Origin: Alphaproteobacteria bacterium
Lineage (GTDB): Bacteria; Pseudomonadota; Alphaproteobacteria; Rhodobacterales; Rhodobacteraceae
Reading direction: 5' to 3'
Length of the DNA stretch: 64,000 bases
NCBI GenBank assembly: GCA_030425145.1
Contig: JAUHVK010000002.1
Span: 124,001-188,000 of the forward strand
Part shown: in pieces, positions 26,063-35,641 of the stretch
Layout: each line of letters begins with the position of its first letter
Numbering within the stretch: position 1 is the stretch's first letter
Position numbers and translations under genes: made by a program
Notes under the pieces: generated by a model
The model's input: the letters and a program-made list of their open reading frames with translations, nothing else
What the model was told of the DNA's origin: nothing
Database searches by the model: none

Positions 26063-27115
26063 ATGTTCGAATCCCTTGGCTTTGAGAATTACACCGCGCC
26101 GCAAGTTGCGGTCGGTCTTGCGCTGATCCTTGGCGCTGCGTTCGGCCTCTTTGCCGAGCGGACGCAGTTCTGCTTCCGTCGCGCCCTTGTCGGAGACGAC
26201 CGCAAACAGGCGATGGGCGTTTGGCTGACAGCGCTTGCCGTGGCGGTTCTGGGCACGCAGGCTGTTGTGCTGTCCGGCCTGATCACGTTCGAGGATCACC
26301 GCTACCTGGCAGGCGACCTGCCGGTTCTGGCGATTGTTCTGGGTGGCCTGCTGTTCGGCGCAGGTATGGTGCTGACCCGCGGCTGCGCCTCGCGTCTGAC
26401 CGTTCTGACGGCCACGGGCAACCTGCGCGCGGTATTCGTCCTGCTGATCTTCGCCATCGCGGCCCATGCGACCCTGAAAGGTGTGCTTGCTCCTGTCCGT
26501 ACCACACTTGGCGCTTACACGGTTCCGCTCGGTGACACGGTCTCCTTCGCGAACCTGCCCGGCGGTGCGCTGGTTTGGTCGCTGCTCATCGCGCTTGCGG
26601 CTCTGGCCTATGCGTTCCGCTCCGGCAATCGCGTGACAACGCTGGTGCTTGCTGCCTTGTTGGGTGCGCTGGTCCCCCTGGGCTGGGGCGGCACCGGTTA
26701 CGTGCTCTATGACGACTTCGACCCGGTTGCGCTGGAAAGCCTGTCCTTCACCGCGCCTTACGCTGACACGCTGTTCTGGACCGTTGCGTCCACCTCGATT
26801 CCGGCGAATTTCGGTGTTGGCCTGATCGGCGGCACATTCATTGGCGCGCTTGTGGCGGCACTTGTCTTTGGCAGCTTCAAATGGCAGAGCTTTGCGACCC
26901 CGGCAGAAACCGGACGCTATGCAGGTGGTGCCGTTCTGATGGGTGTCGGTGGTGTGCTGGCTGGCGGGTGCACCGTGGGTGCGGGTCTGGCCGGGATACC
27001 GACACTGTCCTTTGCCGCCCTTCTGGCACTCCTGTCGATCGCAGGCGGTGCACTCTTGGCCAACGCAGCTCTCAAGCCGTCACGCCAAATCGCCTACGCG
27101 CAACCGGCGGAATAA
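26063..27115 (+). CDS. YeeE/YedE family transporter (thiosulfate/sulfur-compound permease)
   Basis: 350 aa, about nine membrane helices. Conserved cysteine motifs of the YeeE/YedE (TsuA) family are visible: LFAERTQFCFRRALVGDD near residue 30, GAGMVLTRGCASRLTVLTATG near 100, and GGVLAGGCTVGAGLAGIPTL near the C-terminus. Family members import thiosulfate or related sulfur species across the inner membrane. ATG at 26063 follows GGAAGGAGCAACCC. Its stop is 2 nt from the convergent small gene's stop. Confidence 0.88.
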   Translation: MFESLGFENYTAPQVAVGLALILGAAFGLFAERTQFCFRRALVGDDRKQAMGVWLTALAVAVLGTQAVVLSGLITFEDHRYLAGDLPVLAIVLGGLLFGAGMVLTRGCASRLTVLTATGNLRAVFVLLIFAIAAHATLKGVLAPVRTTLGAYTVPLGDTVSFANLPGGALVWSLLIALAALAYAFRSGNRVTTLVLAALLGALVPLGWGGTGYVLYDDFDPVALESLSFTAPYADTLFWTVASTSIPANFGVGLIGGTFIGALVAALVFGSFKWQSFATPAETGRYAGGAVLMGVGGVLAGGCTVGAGLAGIPTLSFAALLALLSIAGGALLANAALKPSRQIAYAQPAE

Positions 27116-27117
27116 TT

Positions 27118-27486
27118 TCAGATATCGATCTCGCCGTCCTCGGGCGGCGGGAGCCCTTCCAGCGGCGGCGCATCCTGTTTGCGCTTGAGCAGGATATCCC
27201 CGTTGGGCAGGACCACGGGCGGCTCATAGGCCGACCAATCCTCGACCTGTTCCATGAGGTCGCGCAGCGCCGGACCCATTTCTTCGGCAAAGCTGCGGAT
27301 CGCGGGTTCAATCTCGTCCGCCAGACCTTCCAACTCGCGCAGAGCCGGTTCCATCTCGTCCATCAGACCACGAAAGAACAGCTTGGCCCCCTCTTCCATG
27401 AGGCTCGTGCCGCCTTTCTCCTCCTGCGCCATCGCGCCCGAGGTGGTGACGACCAAGGCCAGAACATATGCGGATATCTGTTTCAT
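27118..27486 (-). CDS. Small periplasmic protein, helical (often mis-called AAA+ ATPase)
   Basis: 122 aa. Signal peptide MKQISAYVLALVVTTSGAMA, then a helical region with repeated EMEPALRELEGLADEIEPAI-type units (three related 11-14 residue repeats) and a proline-rich acidic tail PPLEGLPPPEDGEIDI. No nucleotide-binding motif is present. Homologues in roseobacters have carried the name AAA+ family ATPase, which this sequence does not support. It is the last gene of a minus-strand set with the endonuclease/phosphatase and DnaJ-like genes. Function unknown. Confidence 0.75.
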   Translation of the reverse strand: MKQISAYVLALVVTTSGAMAQEEKGGTSLMEEGAKLFFRGLMDEMEPALRELEGLADEIEPAIRSFAEEMGPALRDLMEQVEDWSAYEPPVVLPNGDILLKRKQDAPPLEGLPPPEDGEIDI

Positions 27487-27521
27487 CCGTTTGATATAAG
27501 CCATCCCAAGGCGAATTTCAC

Positions 27522-28553
27522 CTACAGGTCGATATCCAGCGTCACCGGGAAGTGGTCGGACGCGGCAAGAAGCGCCTCATGCAGTTCGGGTGTTTTCCAG
27601 CAGACTGGGTCTTCGAACGGATGCCAGATCCGCCAGCGCCGTGCCTTGGGCCGCAGATCAGGCGAGATCATCACATAGTCCAACAACGCCTGAAGATAGC
27701 GATCCTCTTTGGGGATATAAAACCGCGCTGTGGTGTGCTGAGCGCCGATCCGCCGTAACAGCGCCTCGGAGGCGTGTGGATCGTAGAGCGCATGATCCCC
27801 GTTTCCGAGAACGATCTCGACCGAACTGCGGCCGAAGAGATGTTCATATTCATCCAGCCCCGGACCGTCGTTCAGATCCCCCATCACGATCAGAGGATCC
27901 CCAGCCTCAAGATGCTCGGCCACCCGCGCGCGCAGCCAGATCGCCTGTGCCAACTGCTTGCGGCGGTTGGAAATCGCCAGGCGCATCACCTCGTCCCGGT
28001 TGGTCGCGCCATGCGGGGCCTTGGATTTCAGATGTGCGCCGATCAGACGGATCGCCTGCCCTGACGACCTCACTTCCAACTGGACCTCGAGTGGCGGTTT
28101 GGAGAACACCACCTTGTCCTCGGTCGCGTCGATATCAAGGTCGATGCGGAACGTGCCGTCAAATCGCGGTGCCCCCTCGACCGGAGGCGCGCCGGGCACC
28201 GGGGCTTGTCCCATGGGATCGTGCCGGGCGGTGACCACATCGGGGTCGTACATCAGCGCGATTTCCTGCTGGGTGTCATTGCCGAACCCCATCACGGCCT
28301 TCCGCGCCCGCAGGTCGAACGCTTGGGCAAAGTTTTCGAGCGCGAGCACCGTATTCCGGTTGCGGCTGTTGTCCGGCGCTTCGATCACCATCACCACATC
28401 CGCATCCAGCGCCGTGAACACGATCCCTAGCGCCTCCGTCTGCATGGTCTTGGTGATGTTGTGACGTGCCGACCACGACCCATCGTCGATCAACTGCCCC
28501 ACGTCATCGAAGAGCGAGTCGAACCATTCGATATTGTAGGAGGCGAACCTCAT
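27522..28553 (-). CDS. Endonuclease/exonuclease/phosphatase family protein (cytoplasmic)
   Basis: 343 aa. EEP motifs in order: MRFASYNIEWFDSLFDD, VVMVIEAPDNSRNRN, IGAHLKSKAPHG, PLIVMGDLNDGPGLDEYE, and the C-terminal AASDHFPVTLDIDL. No signal peptide, unlike the EEP protein at 18997-19932, so it probably acts on cytoplasmic nucleic acid or phosphoesters. ATG at 28553 is 10 nt after the DnaJ-like gene stop. An upstream open extension overlapping that gene was not used. Confidence 0.85.
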   Translation of the reverse strand: MRFASYNIEWFDSLFDDVGQLIDDGSWSARHNITKTMQTEALGIVFTALDADVVMVIEAPDNSRNRNTVLALENFAQAFDLRARKAVMGFGNDTQQEIALMYDPDVVTARHDPMGQAPVPGAPPVEGAPRFDGTFRIDLDIDATEDKVVFSKPPLEVQLEVRSSGQAIRLIGAHLKSKAPHGATNRDEVMRLAISNRRKQLAQAIWLRARVAEHLEAGDPLIVMGDLNDGPGLDEYEHLFGRSSVEIVLGNGDHALYDPHASEALLRRIGAQHTTARFYIPKEDRYLQALLDYVMISPDLRPKARRWRIWHPFEDPVCWKTPELHEALLAASDHFPVTLDIDL

Positions 28554-28563
28554 GCCGGGCACG

Positions 28564-29247
28564 TCATGCGTGCTCGCGCGCCGCGATCTCTTCCCAGGCG
28601 CGGTTGATGTCGATGAGGCGCCGTTCCGACAGCTTGACCGCTTCTTCGGGAACACCGCGCGCGATCATCCGGTCCGGGTGACTGTCGCGGACCAATTGCC
28701 GCCATGCCGCGCGGATCTCGGACAACGGCATGTCGCGATCCACACCCAGCACATCATAAGGGTCCTGCTCGGCATCTGGAACGAAGCGCGATTTCAGACG
28801 GCGGAACGACCCTTCGGGCAGATCGAAAATCTCGGCTACCCGCAGCAGGAACGCGTCTTCGCCGGGATGATAGGTGCCATCCGCCATCGCAATGTGGAAG
28901 AGCCCCTCCATTAGATCGCAAAGCGTACCGCGATCCTGACCGAACATGGCGCGGATGCGTTTGGCATATTCCTCGAAACCGGCGACATCCTGACGGGCAA
29001 GGTTGAACACCCGCGCGGCCCCGGCCTCGTCCTCGGCTGGGATGTTGAAGACCTCGCGGAAGGCCATCACCTCATCGCGCGTCACAAGCCCGTCGGCCTT
29101 GGCCATCTTTGCTGACAAGGCAATCACGGCAATGGTGAAAGCGACGGTTTTTTCGGGTGGTGTGCGCAGACGGTCAAACACCGCAGTCAGACCCTCGCCC
29201 GAGGCAAGGGCCGAAAGAGCATCCGCTATGCGCGTCCAGATCGACAT
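28564..29247 (-). CDS. TerB-DnaJ domain protein (DjlA-like co-chaperone)
   Basis: 227 aa. Residues 30-130 form a TerB-like helical domain (VIALSAKMAKADGLVTRDE). Residues 160-227 are a J domain with the DnaK-contacting motif HPD in VRDSHPDRMIARG. Unlike E. coli DjlA there is no obvious N-terminal membrane anchor. It likely stimulates DnaK on specific clients. It heads a three-gene minus-strand set with the endonuclease/phosphatase and the small periplasmic protein. Confidence 0.88.
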   Translation of the reverse strand: MSIWTRIADALSALASGEGLTAVFDRLRTPPEKTVAFTIAVIALSAKMAKADGLVTRDEVMAFREVFNIPAEDEAGAARVFNLARQDVAGFEEYAKRIRAMFGQDRGTLCDLMEGLFHIAMADGTYHPGEDAFLLRVAEIFDLPEGSFRRLKSRFVPDAEQDPYDVLGVDRDMPLSEIRAAWRQLVRDSHPDRMIARGVPEEAVKLSERRLIDINRAWEEIAAREHA

Positions 29248-29289
29248 AGGAACAGTCTAGGCGAATGCACGAATATTGTCAGTGCGTCA

Positions 29290-29769
29290 TCAGAGCTTTT
29301 TCTGCATCAGCACAAGGTCGATCCAGCGCCCAAACTTGAACCCCACTTCGGGCAGCGTGGCGATCTCGGAAAAGCCGATTGCCGTATGAAACGCCCGCCC
29401 ATCGGAGTTCTCGGCGCTGACCCCGGCCCAAAGCGAATGGACACCTTCGGCACGGGCAACAGTCTCGAGCGCCGCCATCAGCGCCCGCCCGGCCCCGCTC
29501 CCCCGCGCCGAGGCGGCCAGCGCGATGGAATGCTCTTTGGTGCGCGCATAGCCCGGCCCGTTGCGGAACGGAAAATAGCTGGCATATCCCGCCGCACCCC
29601 CCTCGATCTCGGCCACGAGAAACGCCGGCCCCTTGGCGGCGATGTCGTCGCGCACATAGTCGACGGTCTTACGCTCAGAGGTGAAGGTGATGGTGGTATT
29701 GTCGATCACATCATTGATGATCGTCGTCAGCGCCTCGGCATCCTCGGCGCGCGCAGGGCGAATGATCAT
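29290..29769 (-). CDS. GNAT family N-acetyltransferase (Pat/Bar-like)
   Basis: 159 aa. Begins MIIRPARAEDAEALTTIIND and carries the acetyl-CoA loop SARGSGAGRALMAALETVA near residue 90, followed by GVSAENSDGRAFHTAIGF. The pattern resembles phosphinothricin/methionine sulfoximine acetyltransferases. Substrate cannot be read from the sequence. The ATG overlaps the stop of the VOC gene (ATGA), so the two are co-translated. Confidence 0.88.
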   Translation of the reverse strand: MIIRPARAEDAEALTTIINDVIDNTTITFTSERKTVDYVRDDIAAKGPAFLVAEIEGGAAGYASYFPFRNGPGYARTKEHSIALAASARGSGAGRALMAALETVARAEGVHSLWAGVSAENSDGRAFHTAIGFSEIATLPEVGFKFGRWIDLVLMQKKL

Positions 29770-30383
29770 GTTAGAATGCGCCGTCCACCTGTGGTCAAGA
29801 ACACCGCCTGCATCATCCGATCCGCCATTTTCTGAAACAGCACCCGATCATTGTCGAAGACAGGCGACAGACGCTGTTGAAGCTCGGCCACGTCCGGCCC
29901 GCAGATCGTCAGCGCTTCAAGACGCAGGCCGGCACTTGGCAGGCTCACACCTGGAGGTGTCTCGGTGTGCCATTGAATGATCGCCGGAAACTGCCCATCA
30001 AAGGGCAACCGACCATCGGGGGGCACAAGCATCGTCCAGCGCAGATCGCCGCGCGACAGCTCCACTGGTTCACCCGCTTCGGGGTACATGCGCTGCGCAG
30101 CCTCGATGTCATCACAGCGCAGAATCCACTTGTCGAGCTGCGCCGGCCCCTCGAAATCATCCAGCCCGAACCAGCGCGGATAGTCCGGTTTGGGCTGCGA
30201 CGGATCGGGAGCGATGGCTTCGAAGTAAAGATCATTCTCCAACCCGAGAAGACGGTTATGCGTTGCGTAATGCGCGTGCAGCCCACCGGCGGCAAGCGGA
30301 ACGCCCAGCCCCTCTTCGCTGTGGCGCACCGCCTCTTCCAGCGTTTCACCCACGACCGCGATGTGATCCAGTTCGAGTTTCAT
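29766..30383 (-). CDS. VOC family protein (glyoxalase-like domain)
   Basis: 205 aa. N-terminal MKLELDHIAVVGETLEEAVR and GLGVPLAAGGLHAHYATHNR match the glyoxalase-like VOC family found in Rhodobacterales, which binds a divalent metal; enzymatic activity is not known. It sits directly downstream of the mutase gene and its double-hairpin element, and upstream of the GNAT gene with a 4-nt overlap. Confidence 0.82.
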   Translation of the reverse strand: MKLELDHIAVVGETLEEAVRHSEEGLGVPLAAGGLHAHYATHNRLLGLENDLYFEAIAPDPSQPKPDYPRWFGLDDFEGPAQLDKWILRCDDIEAAQRMYPEAGEPVELSRGDLRWTMLVPPDGRLPFDGQFPAIIQWHTETPPGVSLPSAGLRLEALTICGPDVAELQQRLSPVFDNDRVLFQKMADRMMQAVFLTTGGRRILT

Positions 30384-30406
30384 GCCGCTATTGACACATG
30401 CGGCGG

Positions 30407-30449
30407 ATTTTCCGTCAACGGAAAATCGCGGACGCGTCGACGCGTCCGC
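30407..30449 (-). repeat. Double-hairpin 3' element, copy 2
   Basis: 11 nt beyond the scpA stop. On the minus strand: 22-nt palindrome (30428-30449, core GCGTCGACGC) then TTTTCC-GTTGAC-GGAAAA (30408-30425). Compared with copy 1, both outer arms have changed but every change is compensated, so pairing is kept. Confidence 0.85.
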
Positions 30450-30460
30450 CCACTTCGTGC

Positions 30461-32590
30461 TTAGCCCCGCGCTTCGCGGATGAGCCGCAGGATGTCCTGC
30501 GCCGCCTCCGGAATGTTGGTGCCCGGACCGAAGATCGCTTTGACACCAGCGTCATAGAGGAACTGGTAATCCTGCTGCGGAATGACCCCGCCACAGATCA
30601 CTAGAATGTCACCAGCACCCTTCGCCTTCAGCTCCTGCACCAGTTGCGGTGCCAGCGTCTTGTGCCCCGCAGCTTGTGACGAAATCCCGATCACATGCAC
30701 ATCGTTATCGATGGCGTCCTGTGCCGCTTCGGCCGGTGTCTGGAAGAGCGGGCCCACATCAACGTCAAAACCGATATCAGCAAACGCCGTCGCGATCACC
30801 TTGGCACCCCGGTCATGTCCGTCCTGCCCCATCTTGACCACGAGCATCCGCGGGCGGCGGCCCTCGTCCTCGGCAAACGCTTCGACCGAACGCTGGATGG
30901 CAGCAAAGCCTTCGTCGCCCTCATAGGCGGCGCCATAGACCCCGGCCAGAGTTTTCACCTCGGCCCGATGACGGCCAAACACCTTTTCCATCGCCATGCT
31001 GATCTCTCCTACCGTGGCGCGGGCGCGGGATGCCTCGACCGCCGCTTCCAACAGATTGCCGCCTTCGGCCGCACGTTTCTCAAGTTCGGCGAGGGCCGCA
31101 TCACAGGCCGCCTGATCGCGGGTCGCACGGATTTGTTCGAGCCGGGCAATCTGCGACTGGCGCACCTTGACGTTGTCCACATCAAGAATGTCGAGCGCGT
31201 CTTCCTTGGCGAGCCGGTACTTGTTCACGCCGACGATCACATCGGTGCCCCGGTCGATATCTGCCTGCCGCTGGGCCGCGGTTTCCTCGATCCGCAGCTT
31301 CGGCATGCCAGAGGCAACCGCCTTGGTCATGCCGCCCATCTCGTCGACTTCCTCGATCAGCTTCCAAGCCGCCTCGGCCAGATCATGGGTCAGCTTTTCA
31401 ACGTAGTAGGAACCCGCCAGCGGATCGACCACCTTGGTCACGCCGGTTTCTTCCTGCAAAATCAACTGTGTATTCCGCGCGATGCGCGCCGAGAATTCGG
31501 TCGGCAGCGCGATGGCTTCGTCCAACGCGTTGGTGTGCAGCGACTGCGTACCGCCGAGAACCGCGCTCATCGCCTCATAGGCGGTGCGGATCACGTTGTT
31601 GTACGGGTCCTGCTCGGCCAGCGACACACCCGATGTCTGGCAGTGCGTGCGCAGCATCTTGGAGCGGTCGTTCTTGGCTCCCAGATCGGTCATGATCCGG
31701 TGCCAGAGCAGACGCGCCGCGCGCAGCTTGGCCGCTTCCATGAAGAAGTTCTTACCAATGGCAAAGAAGAAGGACAGACGCCCGGCGAACCTGTCCACGT
31801 CCATGCCCCGCGCCATCGCGGTCTGTACGTATTCCTTGCCGTCCGCCAATGTGTAGGCCAGCTCCTGCACGAGGTTCGCGCCCGCTTCTTGCATGTGGTA
31901 GCCCGAGATCGAGATCGAGTTGAACTTCGGCATCTCGTTCGAGGTGTATTCGATGATATCCGCAATGATCCGCATCGAAGGTTCGGGCGGATAGACATAG
32001 GTGTTGCGGACCATGAACTCCTTGAGGATGTCGTTCTGGATCGTCCCCGAGAGCACCGCACGGTCATGCCCCTGCTCTTCGCCCGCAACAATGAAATTCG
32101 CGAGGATCGGAATGACCGCACCGTTCATCGTCATGGACACCGACACCTGATCGAGCGGGATGCCGTCAAAGAGGATCTTCATGTCCTCGACGCTGTCGAT
32201 GGCCACGCCGGCCTTGCCCACGTCCCCCACCACGCGATCATGGTCGCTGTCATAGCCGCGGTGTGTGGCCAGATCGAAGGCAACGGACACGCCCTGCTGA
32301 CCGGCCGCAAGGTTCTTGCGGTAGAAGGCGTTGGACTCTTCTGCTGTGGAGAAGCCCGCATATTGCCGGATCGTCCAGGGGCGGCCCGCATACATGGTGG
32401 CTTTTACGCCTCGTGTGAAAGGCGCTTCGCCGGGGATCGTGCCAAGATGCGGCAGATCCTTGATGTCGTCCTCGGTATAGAGCGGCTGAACCTCGATCCC
32501 TTCGAGCGTTTTCCAGGTCAGCGTGTCGACCGGTTTCCCGCGCAGTTCCTTTTCGGCCAGCGCGCGCCATGTGTCTGTCTTGGAGGTCAT
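30461..32590 (-). CDS. scpA: Methylmalonyl-CoA mutase
   Basis: 709 aa single-chain B12-dependent mutase. Substrate barrel at residues 30-540 with [21 protein letters not shown]-terminal cobalamin domain with [18 protein letters not shown], giving the DxHxxG cobalt-ligand motif. It converts methylmalonyl-CoA to succinyl-CoA, the last step of propionyl-CoA assimilation here. pccA and pccB lie upstream on the same strand. No TTTGCAAA half-site precedes it, so regulation may differ from pccB. A double-hairpin element follows the stop. Confidence 0.96.
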   Translation of the reverse strand: MTSKTDTWRALAEKELRGKPVDTLTWKTLEGIEVQPLYTEDDIKDLPHLGTIPGEAPFTRGVKATMYAGRPWTIRQYAGFSTAEESNAFYRKNLAAGQQGVSVAFDLATHRGYDSDHDRVVGDVGKAGVAIDSVEDMKILFDGIPLDQVSVSMTMNGAVIPILANFIVAGEEQGHDRAVLSGTIQNDILKEFMVRNTYVYPPEPSMRIIADIIEYTSNEMPKFNSISISGYHMQEAGANLVQELAYTLADGKEYVQTAMARGMDVDRFAGRLSFFFAIGKNFFMEAAKLRAARLLWHRIMTDLGAKNDRSKMLRTHCQTSGVSLAEQDPYNNVIRTAYEAMSAVLGGTQSLHTNALDEAIALPTEFSARIARNTQLILQEETGVTKVVDPLAGSYYVEKLTHDLAEAAWKLIEEVDEMGGMTKAVASGMPKLRIEETAAQRQADIDRGTDVIVGVNKYRLAKEDALDILDVDNVKVRQSQIARLEQIRATRDQAACDAALAELEKRAAEGGNLLEAAVEASRARATVGEISMAMEKVFGRHRAEVKTLAGVYGAAYEGDEGFAAIQRSVEAFAEDEGRRPRMLVVKMGQDGHDRGAKVIATAFADIGFDVDVGPLFQTPAEAAQDAIDNDVHVIGISSQAAGHKTLAPQLVQELKAKGAGDILVICGGVIPQQDYQFLYDAGVKAIFGPGTNIPEAAQDILRLIREARG

Positions 32591-32752
32591 CGTCTGTCTG
32601 TTCCTCTTGTCATCGTCATCGCCGCGCCTGTGCGGATCAGCGGCAATTGTGGAATGAGTCCAAAGCGGTGCCGCAGGCTGGCGGTCACTTTTTTGCGTGT
32701 CGTCGCGCTTCGTGCCTTCGCATTGTGCAGAGCGCGCCCTATATTTTTAGGT

Positions 32753-33226
32753 ATGAACAAAGTCTTAATCGCAGTGCTTGCATCGCTCATGCTGTCCGCC
32801 CCAGTTGTGGGACAGGGGCAGGAAGCGGGCACAACCGTCGATGATCTGTCTGTCGACATGATCCGGTCCGCCGAAACCGTGACGCTTGAGGAATTCCTCT
32901 GGATCAAGCGTCCGGTGGTGGTCTTCGCAGACAGCCCCGCCGATCCGCGATACGTGCAGCAGATGCAGTACCTGACCAGCGATCTGAACGCGCTAAATCT
33001 GCGGGATGTGGTGATCATCACCGACACCAACCCGGCGGAACGGTCATCGGCGCGGATGACACTGCGACCACGCGGGTTCATGCTGGCGATCATCGACAAA
33101 GACGGCGGCGTCAAACACCGCAAGCCGCTGCCTTGGGACGTGCGGGAAATCAGCCGCGCCATCGACAAAATGCCGACCCGCCAGCAGGAAATCCACGAAC
33201 GCAACGAGGTCCTGCCGCGCGGATGA
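32753..33226 (+). CDS. DUF4174 domain exported protein
   Basis: 157 aa. Signal peptide about residues 1-20 (MNKVLIAVLASLMLSAPVVG), then the DUF4174 domain: LEEFLWIKRPVVVFADSP, VVIITDTNPAERS and RPRGFMLAIIDKDGGVKHRK. The fold is thioredoxin-like by family, but no CxxC is present. It is the only plus-strand gene inside the propionyl-CoA block and is divergent from scpA. The frame is open far upstream, antisense to scpA; the signal peptide marks the true start. Confidence 0.85.
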   Translation: MNKVLIAVLASLMLSAPVVGQGQEAGTTVDDLSVDMIRSAETVTLEEFLWIKRPVVVFADSPADPRYVQQMQYLTSDLNALNLRDVVIITDTNPAERSSARMTLRPRGFMLAIIDKDGGVKHRKPLPWDVREISRAIDKMPTRQQEIHERNEVLPRG

Positions 33227-33236
33227 GTCCGGCCAT

Positions 33237-33263
33237 GCCCGGTGCGGTCACCCCACACCGGGC
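33237..33263. terminator. Symmetric hairpin between convergent DUF4174 and pccA genes
   Basis: GCCCGGTG - 11-nt loop - CACCGGGC, between two convergent stops (33226 and 33299). There is no T run on either side, so it may be a bidirectional mRNA 3'-end structure rather than a classical terminator. Confidence 0.5.
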
Positions 33264-33298
33264 CAAAGGCGGATATGCGCGCAGCAGCGGTCACGGCT

Positions 33299-35299
33299 TT
33301 ATTCGAACTCCATGATTACATCGTCCACGGCAAGGCTGTCGCCCGCCGCAGCGTTGATTTTGGAGACCACACCCTTACGCTCGGCGCGCAGGATGTTTTC
33401 CATCTTCATCGCCTCGACCGTGCAGAGCGCCTGACCCTCCTGAACTTCCTGCCCTTCTTCCACGTCGACCTTCACGATCAGACCCGGCATCGGGCAGAGC
33501 AGCATCTTGGAGGTGTCCGGAGGCAGTTTCTCGGGCATCTTGCGCGCCAGTTCCGCTTGACGCGGCGTGCGCACATGCACCTTGAGTTCAGCCCCGCGTG
33601 ACCGGATGCGGAACCCACCCGAGACCTTGCCAACTTTCATCACCAGTGGTGCGCCATCGACCGACATGCGGGCCAGCTGATTGCCCGGGGTCCAATCACC
33701 GCTGACGCGGATTTCGGTGCCATCGGCAAAACGCACGGTGGAGCCGGCATGATCGGCCGCGATGGTCACGTCGAAGTCGTGCCCCTGAAGCGCGACATTC
33801 CACTCTTCGCCGACATGCCGTTCGTGATTGTCGAGCGTGCCGGAAATGCGCGCGCGACGGATTTCCGCCACACGGTTCATCGCCGCACAGGCCGCCGCGA
33901 TGTTACGCAGCGCCGCATCACCCAGCGTCACACCTTCGAAACCCTCGGGATATTCCTCGGCGATGAAGGCAGTGGTCATGTCGCCCGAAATGAATTTCGG
34001 ATGATCCATCACTGCTGCCACGAACGGCAGGTTGTGACCGATGCCTTCCACTTCGAAGCTGTCCAGCGCGTTGCGCATGGTTTCGATGGCAGTCGCGCGA
34101 TCCGGTCCCCATGTGCAGAGCTTGGCGATCATCGGGTCGTAATACATGCTGATCTCGCCGCCTTCGAAGACGCCGGTGTCGTTGCGCACGATGCCATCAC
34201 CCAGCGGGCCTTCGGCGGGCGGACGATAGCGGGTCAGACGACCGATCGACGGCAGGAAGCCGCGATACGGGTCTTCGGCGTAAAGACGGTTTTCGATGGC
34301 CCAGCCGTTAATCTTTACATCGTCCTGCGAGATCGTCAGCGGCTCGCCATTGGCGACGCGGATCATCTGTTCCACCAGGTCGACACCGGTGATCAGTTCG
34401 GTCACCGGGTGTTCCACCTGAAGACGGGTGTTCATTTCGAGGAAGTAGAAGTTCCGGTCCCCATCGACGATGAATTCCACCGTACCCGCGCTGGTGTAGC
34501 CCACCGCCTTGGCCAGCGCGACCGACTGGTCGCCCATCGCCTTGCGGGTGGCCTCGTCAAGGAACGGCGACGGCGCCTCTTCCACAACCTTCTGATTGCG
34601 GCGCTGGATCGAGCACTCGCGCTCGTTCAGGTAAATGCCATTGCCATGCGCATCGCAGAGCACCTGAATTTCGATGTGGCGCGGCTGAGTCACGAACTTT
34701 TCGATGAAGATACGGTCATCACCAAAGCTGTTGGCGGCTTCATTCTTGGACGACTGGAAACCCTCGCGCGCTTCGGTGTCGTTCCACGCGATACGCATCC
34801 CCTTGCCGCCGCCACCGGCGGAGGCTTTGATCATCACCGGATAGCCGATCTCGTTTGAGATCTTCACCGCTTCTTCAGCGTCTTCGATCAGCCCCATGTA
34901 ACCGGGCACCGTCGACACCCCCGCTTCCTGCGCGATCTTCTTCGAGGTGATCTTGTCACCCATCGCTTCGATCGCGCCTTTCGGCGGTCCGATAAAGGCA
35001 ACGCCAGCCGCTTCCAGAGCTTCGGCGAATTTCGGGTTCTCGGACAGGAAGCCGTAGCCCGGGTGCACCGCCTGCGCGCCGGTCTGCTTGATCGCATCCA
35101 TCACCTTGTCGATGACGATGTAGGACTGGTTCGCCGGCGGCGGGCCGATATGCACCGCCTCATCGGCCATCTCGACATGCAGCGCGTGTTTGTCGGCATC
35201 CGAATAGATGGCCACCGTTTTGATGCCCATCTTGCGGGCGGTCTTGATCACCCGGCAGGCGATCTCGCCCCGGTTGGCAATCAGGATCTTGTCGAACAT
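33299..35299 (-). CDS. pccA: Propionyl-CoA carboxylase, biotin-containing alpha subunit
   Basis: 666 aa. Biotin carboxylase N-terminus (MFDKILIANRGEIACRVI), ATP-grasp glycine loop KASAGGGGKGMR near 160, EMNTRLQVEHPVTE near 290. The C-terminal biotinyl domain has the biotin-accepting Lys632 in EAMKMEN. It carboxylates biotin and partners with PccB to make methylmalonyl-CoA. A strong minus-strand terminator (35358-35392) lies just upstream, so it may have its own short promoter or depend on read-through. Confidence 0.95.
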   Translation of the reverse strand: MFDKILIANRGEIACRVIKTARKMGIKTVAIYSDADKHALHVEMADEAVHIGPPPANQSYIVIDKVMDAIKQTGAQAVHPGYGFLSENPKFAEALEAAGVAFIGPPKGAIEAMGDKITSKKIAQEAGVSTVPGYMGLIEDAEEAVKISNEIGYPVMIKASAGGGGKGMRIAWNDTEAREGFQSSKNEAANSFGDDRIFIEKFVTQPRHIEIQVLCDAHGNGIYLNERECSIQRRNQKVVEEAPSPFLDEATRKAMGDQSVALAKAVGYTSAGTVEFIVDGDRNFYFLEMNTRLQVEHPVTELITGVDLVEQMIRVANGEPLTISQDDVKINGWAIENRLYAEDPYRGFLPSIGRLTRYRPPAEGPLGDGIVRNDTGVFEGGEISMYYDPMIAKLCTWGPDRATAIETMRNALDSFEVEGIGHNLPFVAAVMDHPKFISGDMTTAFIAEEYPEGFEGVTLGDAALRNIAAACAAMNRVAEIRRARISGTLDNHERHVGEEWNVALQGHDFDVTIAADHAGSTVRFADGTEIRVSGDWTPGNQLARMSVDGAPLVMKVGKVSGGFRIRSRGAELKVHVRTPRQAELARKMPEKLPPDTSKMLLCPMPGLIVKVDVEEGQEVQEGQALCTVEAMKMENILRAERKGVVSKINAAAGDSLAVDDVIMEFE

Positions 35300-35357
35300 G
35301 TCTGTCCCTTTCCGTCAGTCGTTTCTTGGCCGGGGACGCATCCCGCAGCGATGGCAT

Positions 35358-35392
35358 AAAAAAGACCGCCCGGACGCGCGGTCCGAACGGTC
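35358..35392 (-). terminator. Intrinsic terminator upstream of pccA
   Basis: On the minus strand GACCG-TTCGGAC-loop-GTCCG-GGCGGTC (35364-35392) followed by TTTTTT (35358-35363). It lies 33 nt after the stop of the 71 aa lipoprotein gene and 58 nt before the pccA start. Confidence 0.85.
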
Positions 35393-35425
35393 GAAATCCG
35401 TGAATGGTTTGGGCGCGCTGAGCGG

Positions 35426-35641
35426 TCAGCAGCGTTCCGGGTAGGTCTGGCAGTAGGCAACGTTGGCCGCAGCGCCAACCGCAGCCCCGGTGAGCGGATC
35501 GCCCCCGGCCACAGCGGCTGTGCCGCCACCGGCTGCTCCGCCGAGAAGCGCCTGTTCACCAATCGTGTCGCCACAGGCCGAGAGGCCCAGCAGCGCGACA
35601 AGGCCGAGAACGGTGGCAGGGTTGTATGTGTGAGTGTCCAT
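35426..35641 (-). CDS. Small glycine-rich lipoprotein
   Basis: 71 aa. Hydrophobic N-terminus with a clear lipobox LSAC at residues 20-23, then a Gly/Ala-rich segment (LLGGAAGGGTAAVAGG, LTGAAVGAAANVAY) resembling a glycine-zipper, ending with two cysteines CQTYPERC. Probably an outer-membrane-associated lipoprotein; function unknown. It is flanked by its own terminators on both sides, so it is transcribed alone despite lying between pccB and pccA. ATG preceded by AAAGGAGCAGAGAT. Confidence 0.78.
   Translation of the reverse strand: MDTHTYNPATVLGLVALLGLSACGDTIGEQALLGGAAGGGTAAVAGGDPLTGAAVGAAANVAYCQTYPERC

Noticed and set aside
30695-32752. Very long plus-strand open frame antisense to scpA (joined to DUF4174)
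   Set aside because: High-GC codon bias leaves the antisense frame open. Composition is Arg/His-rich and domain-free; only the part from 32753 has a signal peptide and a domain.
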